Assembly (NCBI RefSeq): GCF_001528665.1
Contig: NZ_BBYJ01000007.1
Coordinates: 474,537-538,536, forward strand
Length of the DNA: 64,000 nucleotides
Reading direction: 5' to 3'
From: Microtetraspora malaysiensis
GTDB taxonomy: Bacteria > Actinomycetota > Actinomycetes > Streptosporangiales > Streptosporangiaceae
Shown: positions 35,899 through 44,271 of the stretch, piece by piece
Position numbering within the stretch: position 1 is the first letter of the stretch
How the letters are laid out: each line of letters starts with the position of its first letter
Made by a program: the position numbers and the translations under genes
The notes under the pieces: model-generated
What the model saw: the letters and a program-made list of their open reading frames with translations, nothing else
Databases searched by the model: none
What the model was told of the DNA's origin: nothing

Positions 35899-35915
35899 TT
35901 GCAAACAGTTCGCAT
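35899..35915 (-). promoter_or_regulatory. Possible Nur-type metal operator before cbiMN
   Basis: TTGCAA-N5-TCGCAT lies 53 bases upstream of the cbiMN start. It resembles the nickel-responsive Fur-family Nur box described in Streptomyces (TTGCAA-N5-TTGCAA), with the GCA core kept in both halves but two mismatches in one. Weak evidence taken alone. Confidence 0.3.
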
Positions 35916-37717
35916 TAGCGGCTGCGATGAAGGAGCCTGCGCAGGACGGTGAGCGGCGTGACGGCGCGCACCGAGGCGCTGAGCCTGCGGTTGACCGCTG
36001 TGGCGTAGGGCCGGGCGCTCCACCGCGCCAGGCCGCTCCACCACGTCGCCGGGGCCGGCAGCCGCTCCAGATCTCCGATCTTGACGGGGAAGCGGACGGG
36101 CGGTCCGCCCACGTCAAGCTCCAGGTAGGTGTCCCAGGTCCCGGCGGCGGGCCATCGGGTCACCGAGCGGAACGTCCCCGCCGCGGTCTGCGTGGCCGCC
36201 GCGCGCCACTCGCGCCCGGAACGCCGCTCCCGCCAGATCAGGTGGCGTACGGCAACCGCGGCGGGCTCGCCCGCCACCTCGACGACGCCGTCCACCCGCA
36301 GCCCGTCGCGCACCCACCCCGCCTCCGCGAGCCGTACGGACACGGGGACGCGGGCCAGATGCCCGCCGACGTCCACGCTCAGATTGCCGTGCTGCCGGGT
36401 GAGGTACGGCAGCGCCACGATGCCGGAGGTGAAGCGCGGCGCGGGACGGTCGAGACCGGGCGCGCGCTCGCTCCCGAGCCGGGCCAGCCTGCGGACGCCC
36501 TCGCAGTCGACGGCGGCGTACACGTCCCACATGCCGGAGGGCAGCGCGGCCACCGGGATCGAGACGCTGAACAGGTCGGCCACCCGCGTGATCGGGACCC
36601 GCCTCTCCCGGCGCGAGGCGCGCTCGCGCAGCAGGAGGGAGGCCTCCCCCTCGAACCCCTCCAGCGAGACGTGCCCGCCGATCACCAGGCGGTCGCCGTC
36701 CCATTCGAGCGTGGTCAGCCGGTGGTGGAGGGCGGCCGTCTCGACGCGGGCCAGCCGTACGAGCAGGTCGAGGTCGTGCAGGGACTCGACGCGCATCCGG
36801 TCGGCGGCGCCGAGCCGTTCGATCACACCCTCGGTGAGCCATTCGGCGCAGATGTCGGCGGCCTCGAAGGCGATCTTCTCGCGGTCGGCCTCGTCTGCGG
36901 CCAGGAGGGGCGCGCCGAGCTGGCCGAACACGTCGAGCCGGAAATGCCGCAGCAGCAGGTGGTCGCGGAGCGGACCGGGCGGGATGTGCCGCGCCATCAG
37001 CCCGATCGGCACACGGGCCATCCGCAACCAGGCGAGCGGGTCACGGCTGCCCTGCTCCTGCATGATGCTGCCACCGTCCGGCCGGGAGACCAGGTGGTAG
37101 CAGTCGTAGTCGGAGACGACCGAGATCACCTCGGCGTGGCAGTACGCGTGGGAGGTGAAGACCATGTCCTCGCCCACCCGCAGCGTCTCGTCGAACCGGA
37201 TGCCGTGCCGTTCGAGCATCTCGCGACGGAAGAGCTTGAAGCAGAGCAGGCTGTTGTAGATCGTGCTGCCCAGCAGGGTGACCTGGTCGGCGCTCTCGCG
37301 GAACATCGACTCCGGCGCCCGGCGGCCGTGGCCGACGATCTTGCCGAGGACGATGTCGGCCGTGTTGCGGTCGGCCGTCGCGAGCATCCGGCTCAGCGAC
37401 TCCGGCCCCAGGTAGTCGTCCGCGTCGCAGAAGAAGACGTACCGGCCGCGGGCGTGGGCGAGCGCGCGGTTGCGCGGGCTGCCGGGAGTGCCGGAGTGCT
37501 CCTGGTAGATCACTCTGATCACGCCCGGGTGGTGGGCGGCGTACAGGTCCAGGAGCGACCGCGTGTCGTCGGACGAGCCGTCGTCGACGACCACGATCTC
37601 CTTGCTCACGCGCTGGATCAGGAGGGAGACGAGGCACCGGTCGAGGTACGCGCGGCAGTTGTACGTCGGCACCAGGATGCTGACGTCGACCGGGCACTCA
37701 CTCTCCGTCTCCATCAC
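35915..37717 (-). CDS. Family 2 glycosyltransferase with C-terminal beta domains
   Basis: A 600-residue protein. The N-terminal GT-A domain has SILVPTYNCRAYLDRCL, EIVVVDDGSSDDT, the nucleotide/metal motif FFCDADDYLGPESL, and GEDMVFTSHAY as the probable acceptor/base motif. Residues from about 330 are repeated beta-rich segments (WDVYAAVDCEGV and WDTYLELDVGG are similar to each other), as in polymer-modifying enzymes of the wall teichoic acid type. It is cytoplasmic, with a basic C-terminus that may contact the membrane. The start is GTG 37717 or ATG 37714. Donor and acceptor are unknown. Confidence 0.85.
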   Translation of the reverse strand: MMETESECPVDVSILVPTYNCRAYLDRCLVSLLIQRVSKEIVVVDDGSSDDTRSLLDLYAAHHPGVIRVIYQEHSGTPGSPRNRALAHARGRYVFFCDADDYLGPESLSRMLATADRNTADIVLGKIVGHGRRAPESMFRESADQVTLLGSTIYNSLLCFKLFRREMLERHGIRFDETLRVGEDMVFTSHAYCHAEVISVVSDYDCYHLVSRPDGGSIMQEQGSRDPLAWLRMARVPIGLMARHIPPGPLRDHLLLRHFRLDVFGQLGAPLLAADEADREKIAFEAADICAEWLTEGVIERLGAADRMRVESLHDLDLLVRLARVETAALHHRLTTLEWDGDRLVIGGHVSLEGFEGEASLLLRERASRRERRVPITRVADLFSVSIPVAALPSGMWDVYAAVDCEGVRRLARLGSERAPGLDRPAPRFTSGIVALPYLTRQHGNLSVDVGGHLARVPVSVRLAEAGWVRDGLRVDGVVEVAGEPAAVAVRHLIWRERRSGREWRAAATQTAAGTFRSVTRWPAAGTWDTYLELDVGGPPVRFPVKIGDLERLPAPATWWSGLARWSARPYATAVNRRLSASVRAVTPLTVLRRLLHRSR

Positions 37718-37883
37718 GAATCATTATGTGACGGCGGCCCGCGCCATAAGGCGCCAATGGCCATGTCTTGACCTTTCACCCCGATCCCGTACGGCGGCGG
37801 AGCGAGCGCAGGTGGCGGACTGCGAACCATATGGCGCTCTCGCGCGTCTCACTCGCAGGCCTCTTGATCGTTTTGGAGCCGCC

Positions 37884-38516
37884 GTGTCGTCGCGCCTCGC
37901 TGTCATCGCCGTATCGCTCGTCTCCGCCGTGATCATCGCCCTGTCCGCGGTGGCGATCATGTTCGTCCTCAACCCGGAGTCGGCTCCGCCCGCCCTCCCG
38001 GAAGCGGGCCGCGACAGGAGCGACGGCCCGAACCTCGTGATGGAAGAGCGGTCCCCACCCGCCGTCGGCCAGGAACCCGCGCTCGGTCAGGAGCCCTCCG
38101 TCGGTCAGGGTGCGGCCGCCGGTCAGGACGCGGCCGAGGAGAGAACCGAGGCCGGCGTCCGGCAGGCGGCCCAGACCACGCTCGACTTCTACTCGTCCGG
38201 CGCGTACGGACAGTTCTGGGACTCCTGGACCGCGGACGCGCAGAAGCTGATCGCGCGGGACGACTACCTCCGCATGTTCGAGCTGTGCAAGCCGATCGCC
38301 GAGGACCTGCGTTTCGAGATCAAGGGCGTCACCCTCGACGGCGACGGCGCCGATGTCCAGGTGACCCATTTTCTGGCCGCGTTCACCTACCGGTTCAGGT
38401 ACGAAGGCGGACGCTGGCGGTACATCCCCGAACAGCAGGCGCAGGCGGACTACACGTCCAAGACCGTCGACCAGATGGCCGCCGAGAGGCGGGCGTCACG
38501 CGGCTGCGCCGACTGA
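37884..38516 (+). CDS. Membrane-anchored protein with NTF2-like extracellular domain
   Basis: A 210-residue protein. An N-terminal helix (LAVIAVSLVSAVIIALSAVAI) anchors it, followed by a low-complexity stretch with repeated GQEP/GQGA/GQDA units (about 62-85). A C-terminal alpha+beta domain follows (AAQTTLDFYSSGAYGQFWDSW, AQKLIARDDYLRMF), which fits the DUF4878/NTF2-like lipoprotein fold. The GTG start has GGAG six bases upstream. No function is known for the family. Confidence 0.7.
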   Translation: MSSRLAVIAVSLVSAVIIALSAVAIMFVLNPESAPPALPEAGRDRSDGPNLVMEERSPPAVGQEPALGQEPSVGQGAAAGQDAAEERTEAGVRQAAQTTLDFYSSGAYGQFWDSWTADAQKLIARDDYLRMFELCKPIAEDLRFEIKGVTLDGDGADVQVTHFLAAFTYRFRYEGGRWRYIPEQQAQADYTSKTVDQMAAERRASRGCAD

Positions 38517-38551
38517 TCCGGCCGCCCCGGCGACCGCGGTCACCCATGAGG

Positions 38552-39490
38552 TCAGCCGGGCATCCGTACGCGGAGGGCCGGGACGAACCAGTCGAGCATC
38601 GGCACCGGGCTTTCCGGGGCCCGCCATCCGTTGATCACGGCGAGCAGGCGCAGGTACCGGTCCCTGCGCGGGTCGTTCGCCGCCTCCAGCCGGTCCAGCA
38701 GCCGACGGCGGAGGTCGAGGTCGTCGGGCCGGCCGAGACCCCGGGCGTACTCGTCCATGACGGCCGCGACCACGGCGTCGGCCCGAGGCGAGGTGGGCGG
38801 GACACCCGCCGCCAGGGCGGGAGCGACGAGGTCCCGGACCGCCGCGACCGGGTCGCGACGGACGCCGACGCTCCGGCCCTCGGCCCGCTCGGCGGCGTGG
38901 TGCTCGGCCATGCGCCGGATGCTCGCGCGGAAGTCCGGGTCCCGCGACATCTCGACCAGTTCCACCCATGCCTCGACCTGCTCGATCTCAGGGTCGTCGG
39001 GCAGCTCGGGGGTCATCGAACGCCTGATCCCGGCGAACTCCGGATTCGCGCCCAGGTCGCCGAAGACGGTGTCGAGGAAATCGTCGATCAGGCGTCGGCG
39101 CTCGTCCTCGGAGAGCCTGGCCAGCTTGTGCATGAGATCCGTCTCCTCAGCTGTGGACCCGCGTCTGGCCACCGCCGTCAACACCGCGCGCCGCAGTCGG
39201 AGCGTACGGATCTGCACCGCGAGGGCGTCGGCGTGCCGCGCCGCGACCTCCGGGAGCGACATCCGGCGGTCCACGACCTTCCGGATGGTGGGCAGGTCCA
39301 CGCCCAGGTCGCGCAGGGTCCGTACGAGCTCCAGGCGGGCGACGGCGTCCACGTCGTAGCGGCGGTAGCCGGCCGGGGTGCGGTCGGCCGGCGGCACGAT
39401 CCCGCGATCGGAGTAGAACCGGATGGCCTTGACCGTCAACCCGGTGCGCCGGGCCAGGTCACCGATCGAGTAGAGCGCGTCGCCGTTCAT
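38552..39490 (-). CDS. MerR-family transcriptional regulator
   Basis: A 312-residue regulator. The winged helix (YSIGDLARRTGLTVKAIRFY) and the second wing (GYRRYDVDAVARLELVRTLRDLG) are textbook MerR. The long C-terminal part, about 200 residues, is helical and Arg/Glu-rich and has no recognisable ligand fold or Cys metal site, so an organic ligand is likelier than a metal. Its own promoter region contains a MerR-type operator (separate entry), so autoregulation is probable. It is divergent from the methyltransferase at 39646, a possible target. Confidence 0.88.
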   Translation of the reverse strand: MNGDALYSIGDLARRTGLTVKAIRFYSDRGIVPPADRTPAGYRRYDVDAVARLELVRTLRDLGVDLPTIRKVVDRRMSLPEVAARHADALAVQIRTLRLRRAVLTAVARRGSTAEETDLMHKLARLSEDERRRLIDDFLDTVFGDLGANPEFAGIRRSMTPELPDDPEIEQVEAWVELVEMSRDPDFRASIRRMAEHHAAERAEGRSVGVRRDPVAAVRDLVAPALAAGVPPTSPRADAVVAAVMDEYARGLGRPDDLDLRRRLLDRLEAANDPRRDRYLRLLAVINGWRAPESPVPMLDWFVPALRVRMPG

Positions 39491-39504
39491 GCCCTCACCC
39501 TCGC

Positions 39505-39523
39505 GTCTCCCCTTACTGGAGAC
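39505..39523 (-). promoter_or_regulatory. MerR-type operator and promoter
   Basis: GTCTCC-N7-GGAGAC is a perfect dyad. Read on the minus strand it sits between a -35-like TTGAGT (39529-39524) and a -10-like GAGGGT with exactly 19 bases of spacer, the over-long spacing that MerR proteins act on. Transcription would start at or just before the merR start codon. Confidence 0.6.
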
Positions 39524-39645
39524 TCAATCCTGATCGCTCAGATCCTCGCGTTCTGAACATCCTCGGCCACCGTTGACAGGCTGAGAGTCGGCGGGGGTCT
39601 CGTTCGAGCAGGCGGGAAGAGACCACCGGGCGGTATCTTCGCCCG

Positions 39646-40437
39646 ATGTCGGCAGCACCGCGGAAATTCGACCCGACCGCCTGGCAGCGTTGGCAAGAGG
39701 CTCCGTGGGGCCGGTTGCGCTACGCGGTCGCGGAGGCCAACCTGGTCCGCCACCTCGTCGAGCTCGGCCCGGGACCGCTGAGAGTGCTGGATCTCGCGGG
39801 CGGCGACGGCGGCGACGCCGTCCGCCTCGCCGCGCGCGGCCACCATGTGACGATCGTGGACCGCGACCCGGCCATGCTGGAGGTCGCCGTCCGACGGGCG
39901 GCGGCCGCGGGCCTGCCCGAGAGGATCTCCTGCGTCGAGGCCGATGTCACGGCACTCCCGTCCGGCATCGCCGTGGCGGAGTTCGACGTCGTGCTCTGCC
40001 ACAACCTGCTGCAGTATGTGGCCGACGTGGGCGCCACTCTCGCCGCGGCCCTCGAACCGCTGCGACCCGGCGGACTCTTCTCCATCATGGCGGTCAACCG
40101 GCACTCGGAGCCCCTCACAGTGGCGGCCAGGCAGTCGGATCCGGGCGCCGCGTACCGGGCGCTCGACGCCGACCGGACGCGGAGCCACACCTTCGGCGCG
40201 ACGTTGACGCTCTACACCGCCGAGGAGATCGCCCGCCACCTTGCGGATCTCGGCTGCCCGGCCGTCAGCCACTACGGCATCCGCGGCTTCTGCGACTACA
40301 TCCCGGACGACGAGCGCAAGCACGCCCCTGGGTTCTACGCCGAGCTTGAGCGCCTGGAGTTGGCCGTCACCGATCGCGCGCCGTACAAGCACATCGCCCG
40401 GCTGTTCCAACTGATCGGCACCGTGCCCCGCCGCTGA
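39646..40437 (+). CDS. Class I SAM-dependent methyltransferase
   Basis: A 263-residue methyltransferase. SAM-binding loop VLDLAGGDGGDAVRLAARG, ribose acid in VTIVDRDPAML, adenine contact at CVEADVTALP, and motif IV FDVVLCHNLLQYV with LRPGGLFSIM after it. The pattern HNLLQYV and a long C-terminal region with FCDYIPDDERK resembles the SmtA/CmoM group of methyltransferases. No ribosome site is obvious before ATG 39646. It is divergent from merR and may be controlled by it (inference). Confidence 0.82.
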   Translation: MSAAPRKFDPTAWQRWQEAPWGRLRYAVAEANLVRHLVELGPGPLRVLDLAGGDGGDAVRLAARGHHVTIVDRDPAMLEVAVRRAAAAGLPERISCVEADVTALPSGIAVAEFDVVLCHNLLQYVADVGATLAAALEPLRPGGLFSIMAVNRHSEPLTVAARQSDPGAAYRALDADRTRSHTFGATLTLYTAEEIARHLADLGCPAVSHYGIRGFCDYIPDDERKHAPGFYAELERLELAVTDRAPYKHIARLFQLIGTVPRR

Positions 40438-40500
40438 CTTCACTGGCGTCCGGCAGTACCGGCAGGCCGTTCATCGTGGGCCTCGGGTCCGTCCTGAGGC

Positions 40501-41823
40501 TCACCCGGGGTCGGCGGTGGCGGCCATCGCCTGGTCCAGGGTCGCGGAGGGCGGCTCCTCCAGCTCGGACGGGGTGCGGTAGTCGCGCAGCGGGCGGTTG
40601 ACCAGCGCCACCGCGACGACGGCCAGCGTGGCGGTCAGGCCGCCCACCAGGAGTGCCACGGGCGCGGAGGTGACGGAGGCGAGCAGGCCACCACGGAAGT
40701 TGCCGACCTGCGGGCCGGCCGAGCCGATGACGTGCTCGACCGAGGCGACCCGCCCGCGGTACCGGTCGGGGGTCTCCAACTGGACCAGCGCGCCTCGGGT
40801 GACCACGGAGACGGTGTCGGCGGCACCGGAAATCGCGAGGCAACCGAGGGCGAGCCACAGCGGCCCGGCCAGGCCGAAAGCGGCGAGGGCGAGCCCCCAG
40901 ACCGCGGCGGCCGCGAGCTGGACGACGCCGCTTCGCCGTAGCCGGGTGACGGTCCCGGAGAACAGACCGGCGCCGAGCCCGCCGACGGCGATCGAGGAGA
41001 GGAAGAGCCCGAGCGTGCGCGGGTTACCGTCGAAGCGGGCCTCGTTGATCAGCGGAAAGAGCGCGATCGGCATCGCCAGCAGGGTCGCGGCGAGATCGGT
41101 CGCGAAGCTTCCCCACAGGGTGGGGCGCCGCAGGATGATCCGCCAGCCGCCTTGCGCCGGACGGCGGCGTCCGCCCCTCCCATCGCTCGCGGGCAGGTCG
41201 TCACCCTTCAGGGCGGGCATCGCGGGCATCGCGGGCAGCCGGATCACGGCGATCAGCGACGCGGCCTCGGCGAGCGCCTGGACCGTGTACGCGACGGAAT
41301 ACCCCCACTGGGCCAGCAGCACGCCGCCGAGCGCGGGCCCGACGAGCATGGACGCCTGGAAGACGACATTCTGCAGGGCGAGTCCGGCGGCGACCTGGTC
41401 GGCGGGGAGCAGCCGGACGGGGAAGGTACGCCGTGCGGGGGCTCCGAGCGCCGAGCAGCCCGACTCCGCGGCGATCAGGGCGAGCAGCAGCAGGACGGAC
41501 CGGTTGCCGGCCGCTGCCTGTGCGACGAGCCCGGCGCCCATCACAAGCTGGCCCGCGGTGGTGACCCGGACGAGCGCCCTGCGGTCGAGGGCGTCGGCCA
41601 GCGATCCGCCGACCAGTCCGAGGAGCATCAGCGGCACGCCGGACGCGAGGCCGATGGCGCCCGTCCAGAGCGGGCTGTGCGTCAGCTCCCAGACCTGCGC
41701 CAGCACGGCCACGGTCGCGATCTGGTGACCGAGCGAGCCGAGCGACGACCCGAGCCACAACTCGCGGAACGGCCGGCTGGAGCGGAGCGGACGGACGTCC
41801 ATGAGCCGTTCACGCCAGGTCAT
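40501..41823 (-). CDS. MFS exporter (EntS-like)
   Basis: A 440-residue major facilitator with about 12 helices. The N-terminus (FRELWLGSSLGSLGHQIATVAV) and the loop 2-3 motif (GGSLADALDRRALVRVT) are those of the EntS/macrolide-exporter type of proton-driven efflux pumps. GAPARRTFPVRLLPADQVAAGLAL is also typical. The ATG overlaps the stop of a 40-codon remnant of a regulator gene (ATGA), so it once formed an operon with its own repressor. The substrate is unknown; a drug or siderophore is plausible. Confidence 0.85.
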   Translation of the reverse strand: MTWRERLMDVRPLRSSRPFRELWLGSSLGSLGHQIATVAVLAQVWELTHSPLWTGAIGLASGVPLMLLGLVGGSLADALDRRALVRVTTAGQLVMGAGLVAQAAAGNRSVLLLLALIAAESGCSALGAPARRTFPVRLLPADQVAAGLALQNVVFQASMLVGPALGGVLLAQWGYSVAYTVQALAEAASLIAVIRLPAMPAMPALKGDDLPASDGRGGRRRPAQGGWRIILRRPTLWGSFATDLAATLLAMPIALFPLINEARFDGNPRTLGLFLSSIAVGGLGAGLFSGTVTRLRRSGVVQLAAAAVWGLALAAFGLAGPLWLALGCLAISGAADTVSVVTRGALVQLETPDRYRGRVASVEHVIGSAGPQVGNFRGGLLASVTSAPVALLVGGLTATLAVVAVALVNRPLRDYRTPSELEEPPSATLDQAMAATADPG

Positions 41824-41942
41824 GGACGTGGCTCCAGCGCGGCCGCGGAGGCGGTGTCTCCGTCGAGGTGGGCGAGGATCCGGTCACGTGAAGAACGGCG
41901 TCCCGGCGACTCGGGCGACGCCGCGGGGTCCGGAGATGTCAT
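41820..41942 (-). pseudogene. Truncated ArsR-like regulator (40 codons)
   Basis: The open frame from ATG 41942 encodes SSRDRILAHLDGDTASAAAL, which matches the first helices and start of the helix-turn-helix of ArsR-type regulators, then stops after EPRP by ATGA overlap with the MFS gene. The recognition helix and the rest are gone, which looks like an internal deletion that fused the 5' end to the exporter start. A perfect operator-like dyad remains eight bases upstream. It may survive as a leader peptide. Confidence 0.5.
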
Positions 41943-41949
41943 AGCGCTA

Positions 41950-41967
41950 ATATAACAGTGCTTATAT
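41950..41967. promoter_or_regulatory. AT-rich perfect dyad operator
   Basis: ATATAA-CAGTGC-TTATAT, with 6-base arms, is strikingly AT-rich in this GC-rich DNA. It lies just before the truncated regulator and exporter. Form and place fit an ArsR/SmtB-type operator. Confidence 0.6.
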
Positions 41968-41992
41968 AACCTGCTCGCCCGGGCGGGCCGCC

Positions 41993-42784
41993 TCAGTCCA
42001 CCGGTCCGCCGGCGACGTAGAGGACCTGCCCCGAGACGAAGCCCGCCGCCGGACTGACCAGGTAGGAAGCGGTGTGCGCGACGTCCTCGGGCCGGCCGAC
42101 CCGGCCCACCGGAATGGATTCCGCCGCCCTGCGCTGGAACTCCTCGAACTCCAGGCCGAGCCGCCGGGCCGAGGCACGGGTCATGTCGCTCACGATGAAG
42201 CCCGGCGCGATGGCGTTGGCTGTGACACCGTGCCGTCCAAGCTGGAGCGCGAGCGACTTGGTGAAGCCGATCAGCCCCGCCTTCGCGCTGGCGTAGTCCA
42301 CCCGGGCCGCGTCTCCGACCGCGGAGATGCTCGACATGGTGACGACGCGCCCCCACCCCGCGTCGATCATGTGGGGGACGACGGCGCGGGTGAGGAAGAA
42401 CGGGCCGCGCAGGTTGACCCCCAAGACCATGTCCCACTGCTCGGTCGCCATCTCCACGAGGTCGGCACGCGGGCCGACGCCGGCGTTGTTGACCAGCACC
42501 GTCGGCGGCCCCAACTCGGCGGTGACCCGCGCGACGGCCTCCCCGACCAGGCCTTCGTCGGCGACATCGGCCCCGATCGCGAGAGCCGTACCGCCTTCGC
42601 GGGCGATGGCCTCGACGGTGTCGGCGCAGTCCGCCTCGTTCAGGTCGATGACCGCCACCGCCAGGCCGTCCCTCGCCAGCCTCCGGGCCACAGCGGCGCC
42701 GATGCCGCGAGCCGCCCCGGTCACGATCGCTGTCTTCTTCGTAGCGGCACGAACCGTATGTGTCACGCGGCGATTCCACGCCAC
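41993..42784 (-). CDS. SDR oxidoreductase, FabG-like
   Basis: A classical short-chain dehydrogenase of up to 263 residues. The cofactor motif is VTGAARGIGAAVA, then NNAGVGP, the catalytic Ser in VTMSSISAVG, and YASAKAG with Tyr and Lys. PEDVAHTASYLVSPAAGFVSGQVLYVAGG is the FabG-like end. It could be a 3-oxoacyl-ACP reductase or an oxidoreductase of secondary metabolism. The start may be GTG 42784 or GTG 42766; the latter is closer to family N-termini. It is not linked to a fatty-acid synthase locus here. Confidence 0.85.
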   Translation of the reverse strand: MAWNRRVTHTVRAATKKTAIVTGAARGIGAAVARRLARDGLAVAVIDLNEADCADTVEAIAREGGTALAIGADVADEGLVGEAVARVTAELGPPTVLVNNAGVGPRADLVEMATEQWDMVLGVNLRGPFFLTRAVVPHMIDAGWGRVVTMSSISAVGDAARVDYASAKAGLIGFTKSLALQLGRHGVTANAIAPGFIVSDMTRASARRLGLEFEEFQRRAAESIPVGRVGRPEDVAHTASYLVSPAAGFVSGQVLYVAGGPVD

Positions 42785-43006
42785 TCAGGCTCGGCGGCCA
42801 AACGATTTAGCGTGCGGCCTAATAGTCAGTTCCGAGCTCGGCGTCGAAGACCTCACAGGAACCTGGTTCGCCCTGGGGCGGAGGAGTCCGTACGCCGCCG
42901 CGGGTCGTCATGAGGCGACCGCGGGCGTCGGCCAACAGCCTTTCCACATATGTGCGTGCTGTCCGGCACAGTTCTCCCCGGAAAGGCCGGCAATTCGGCG
43001 CCGAGC

Positions 43007-43561
43007 TCACCTCATTCCTGCGACGCTGAACACCGTCAATCGCTCGTCCTCTGCCAGCAGCAGCCGCTTGCCGTCAGAGCTGAACCCCAGGAAGCTCCAC
43101 GCGTCCGTGTGTCCGGGAGGCGGCAGCACCTTGCCCGTCCGCAGGTCCGCGAAGATCCCCACCCCCGGCGCCGAGGTCGACGTGACCACGTAACTGCCGT
43201 CGTCCGACACCATCGGCCACTCCTCGTAGATCGTGTACGCCGTGAGCCGCCGTGGCACCACCCTTTCCTTGCCGTTCAGCGTCCGCTCGACGAACAGGCC
43301 ATCCGACTTCCGGAAATAGAGGAAATGCTTCCCATCCCCGCTGACCAGGAACGGCGCCCGCACGCCGGCGTTGACCGCATCCTTGGGCACCTTGGCGAGC
43401 GCCTCCGGCACCTCCACCACATCTCCGTTGGTCAGCACCAGTTGCCAGGCCTGCGTTCGCTGCGCGTACGCGATCGTGACCGGCGCGGCAGCCGCCGCCG
43501 GCGATCCGATCAGTGTTGTGCCGGTCAGGAGCAATGCCGCCAGAGCTGTACGAAATCTCAT
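43007..43561 (-). CDS. Secreted beta-propeller-like protein, probably C-terminally truncated
   Basis: A 184-residue exported protein. A signal peptide (ALAALLLTGTTLIGSPAAAA) is followed by two or three blade-like repeats with SGDGKHFLYFRKSDG, SDDGSYVVTSTSAPGV and SSDGKRLLLAEDERLTVF. The pattern is TolB/WD40-like. Such folds normally need at least four blades and about 300 residues, but this one stops after VFSVAGMR, so truncation is likely. The 59281 gene encodes a full-length protein of similar type. Function unknown. Confidence 0.6.
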   Translation of the reverse strand: MRFRTALAALLLTGTTLIGSPAAAAAPVTIAYAQRTQAWQLVLTNGDVVEVPEALAKVPKDAVNAGVRAPFLVSGDGKHFLYFRKSDGLFVERTLNGKERVVPRRLTAYTIYEEWPMVSDDGSYVVTSTSAPGVGIFADLRTGKVLPPPGHTDAWSFLGFSSDGKRLLLAEDERLTVFSVAGMR

Positions 43562-43671
43562 GGTTCATGAGATGCCAGAAGCCGCCCGATTGTTGCCGGC
43601 CGCTTCCGCGGTTCGAGACCGGCCACCATTCGCCTCGAACGAGGGCCCGAACCGTTCAAACCACGCGGGTG

Positions 43672-44145
43672 TCAACACCAGCCTCCGCCATCCAGGGAAG
43701 ACTCCACGTACACCTCGTAGCCATCGCCGCGCTCCTTCCTCATCGCGTCCGAGAACCCCAGCGAGAGCTCGACCTCCCTCCCTCCGACCGATTTGGTGAA
43801 GCAGATCAGCCCTTCACCGTCATCATTCGGAGGGGGTGTCCACCCATCCTTTATCGCGACCTCTCGATAGAAGGACAACACGTCAGCTTGCGGAGCAGAA
43901 AATCGGTAGGCCTGTTGGACGGTCGTTATCCGGTCATCGCTCTCGCAGTAGCTACTGCGTCCCTCCTGTGGTGTCGCGCCCGCCGGATGAGCGTCGAGAA
44001 TGCTGAGCGTCGCCAAAGAGGCGGCGAGCCGGTCATCGTCGGCGGTGCATCCATAGGTCAATGCCAGGAGAGCGAGAGGAGCGACCAAAAAAGCGCCCCA
44101 CCCGATACAGGCGGCCGCAAGAACCGCAATTACCCAACGCGCCAT
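43672..44145 (-). CDS. Hypothetical membrane-anchored protein
   Basis: A 157-residue product with an N-terminal helix (WVIAVLAAACIGWGAFLVAP, extended by LALLALTYG) and an exposed domain with three or four Cys, the last in the C-terminal GGGWC. The segment VLSFYREVAIKDGW followed by an acidic loop resembles small actinobacterial lipoprotein-like domains of unknown function. The first Cys lies after the helix without a clear lipobox. The start at ATG 44145 is placed by the hydrophobic segment; the ribosome site is weak. Confidence 0.55.
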   Translation of the reverse strand: MARWVIAVLAAACIGWGAFLVAPLALLALTYGCTADDDRLAASLATLSILDAHPAGATPQEGRSSYCESDDRITTVQQAYRFSAPQADVLSFYREVAIKDGWTPPPNDDGEGLICFTKSVGGREVELSLGFSDAMRKERGDGYEVYVESSLDGGGWC

Positions 44146-44271
44146 GATCGAGAGATTAGTGCCACCGCACATTCGCACAACAGGTACGGCTTCAGCCATC
44201 CTCGAATGCATCACACCGTGACTCCACGTGAGATCACGTGATTCACACCACCACCGCGCCCGACTCCTTAT

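Noticed and set aside
35847..35914. Cobalamin riboswitch before cbiMN
   Set aside because: The gap of 68 bases is too short for a B12 element of about 200 bases, and no B12-box-like sequence is seen.
42819..43010. 63-codon minus-strand frame between the SDR and the propeller-like gene
   Set aside because: No ribosome site, no domain and no hydrophobic or helical pattern; the 222-base gap appears to be non-coding.
44233..44242. ATCACGTGAT palindrome upstream of the hypothetical gene at 43672
   Set aside because: Ten bases only, with no further symmetry and no known partner; chance is not excluded.
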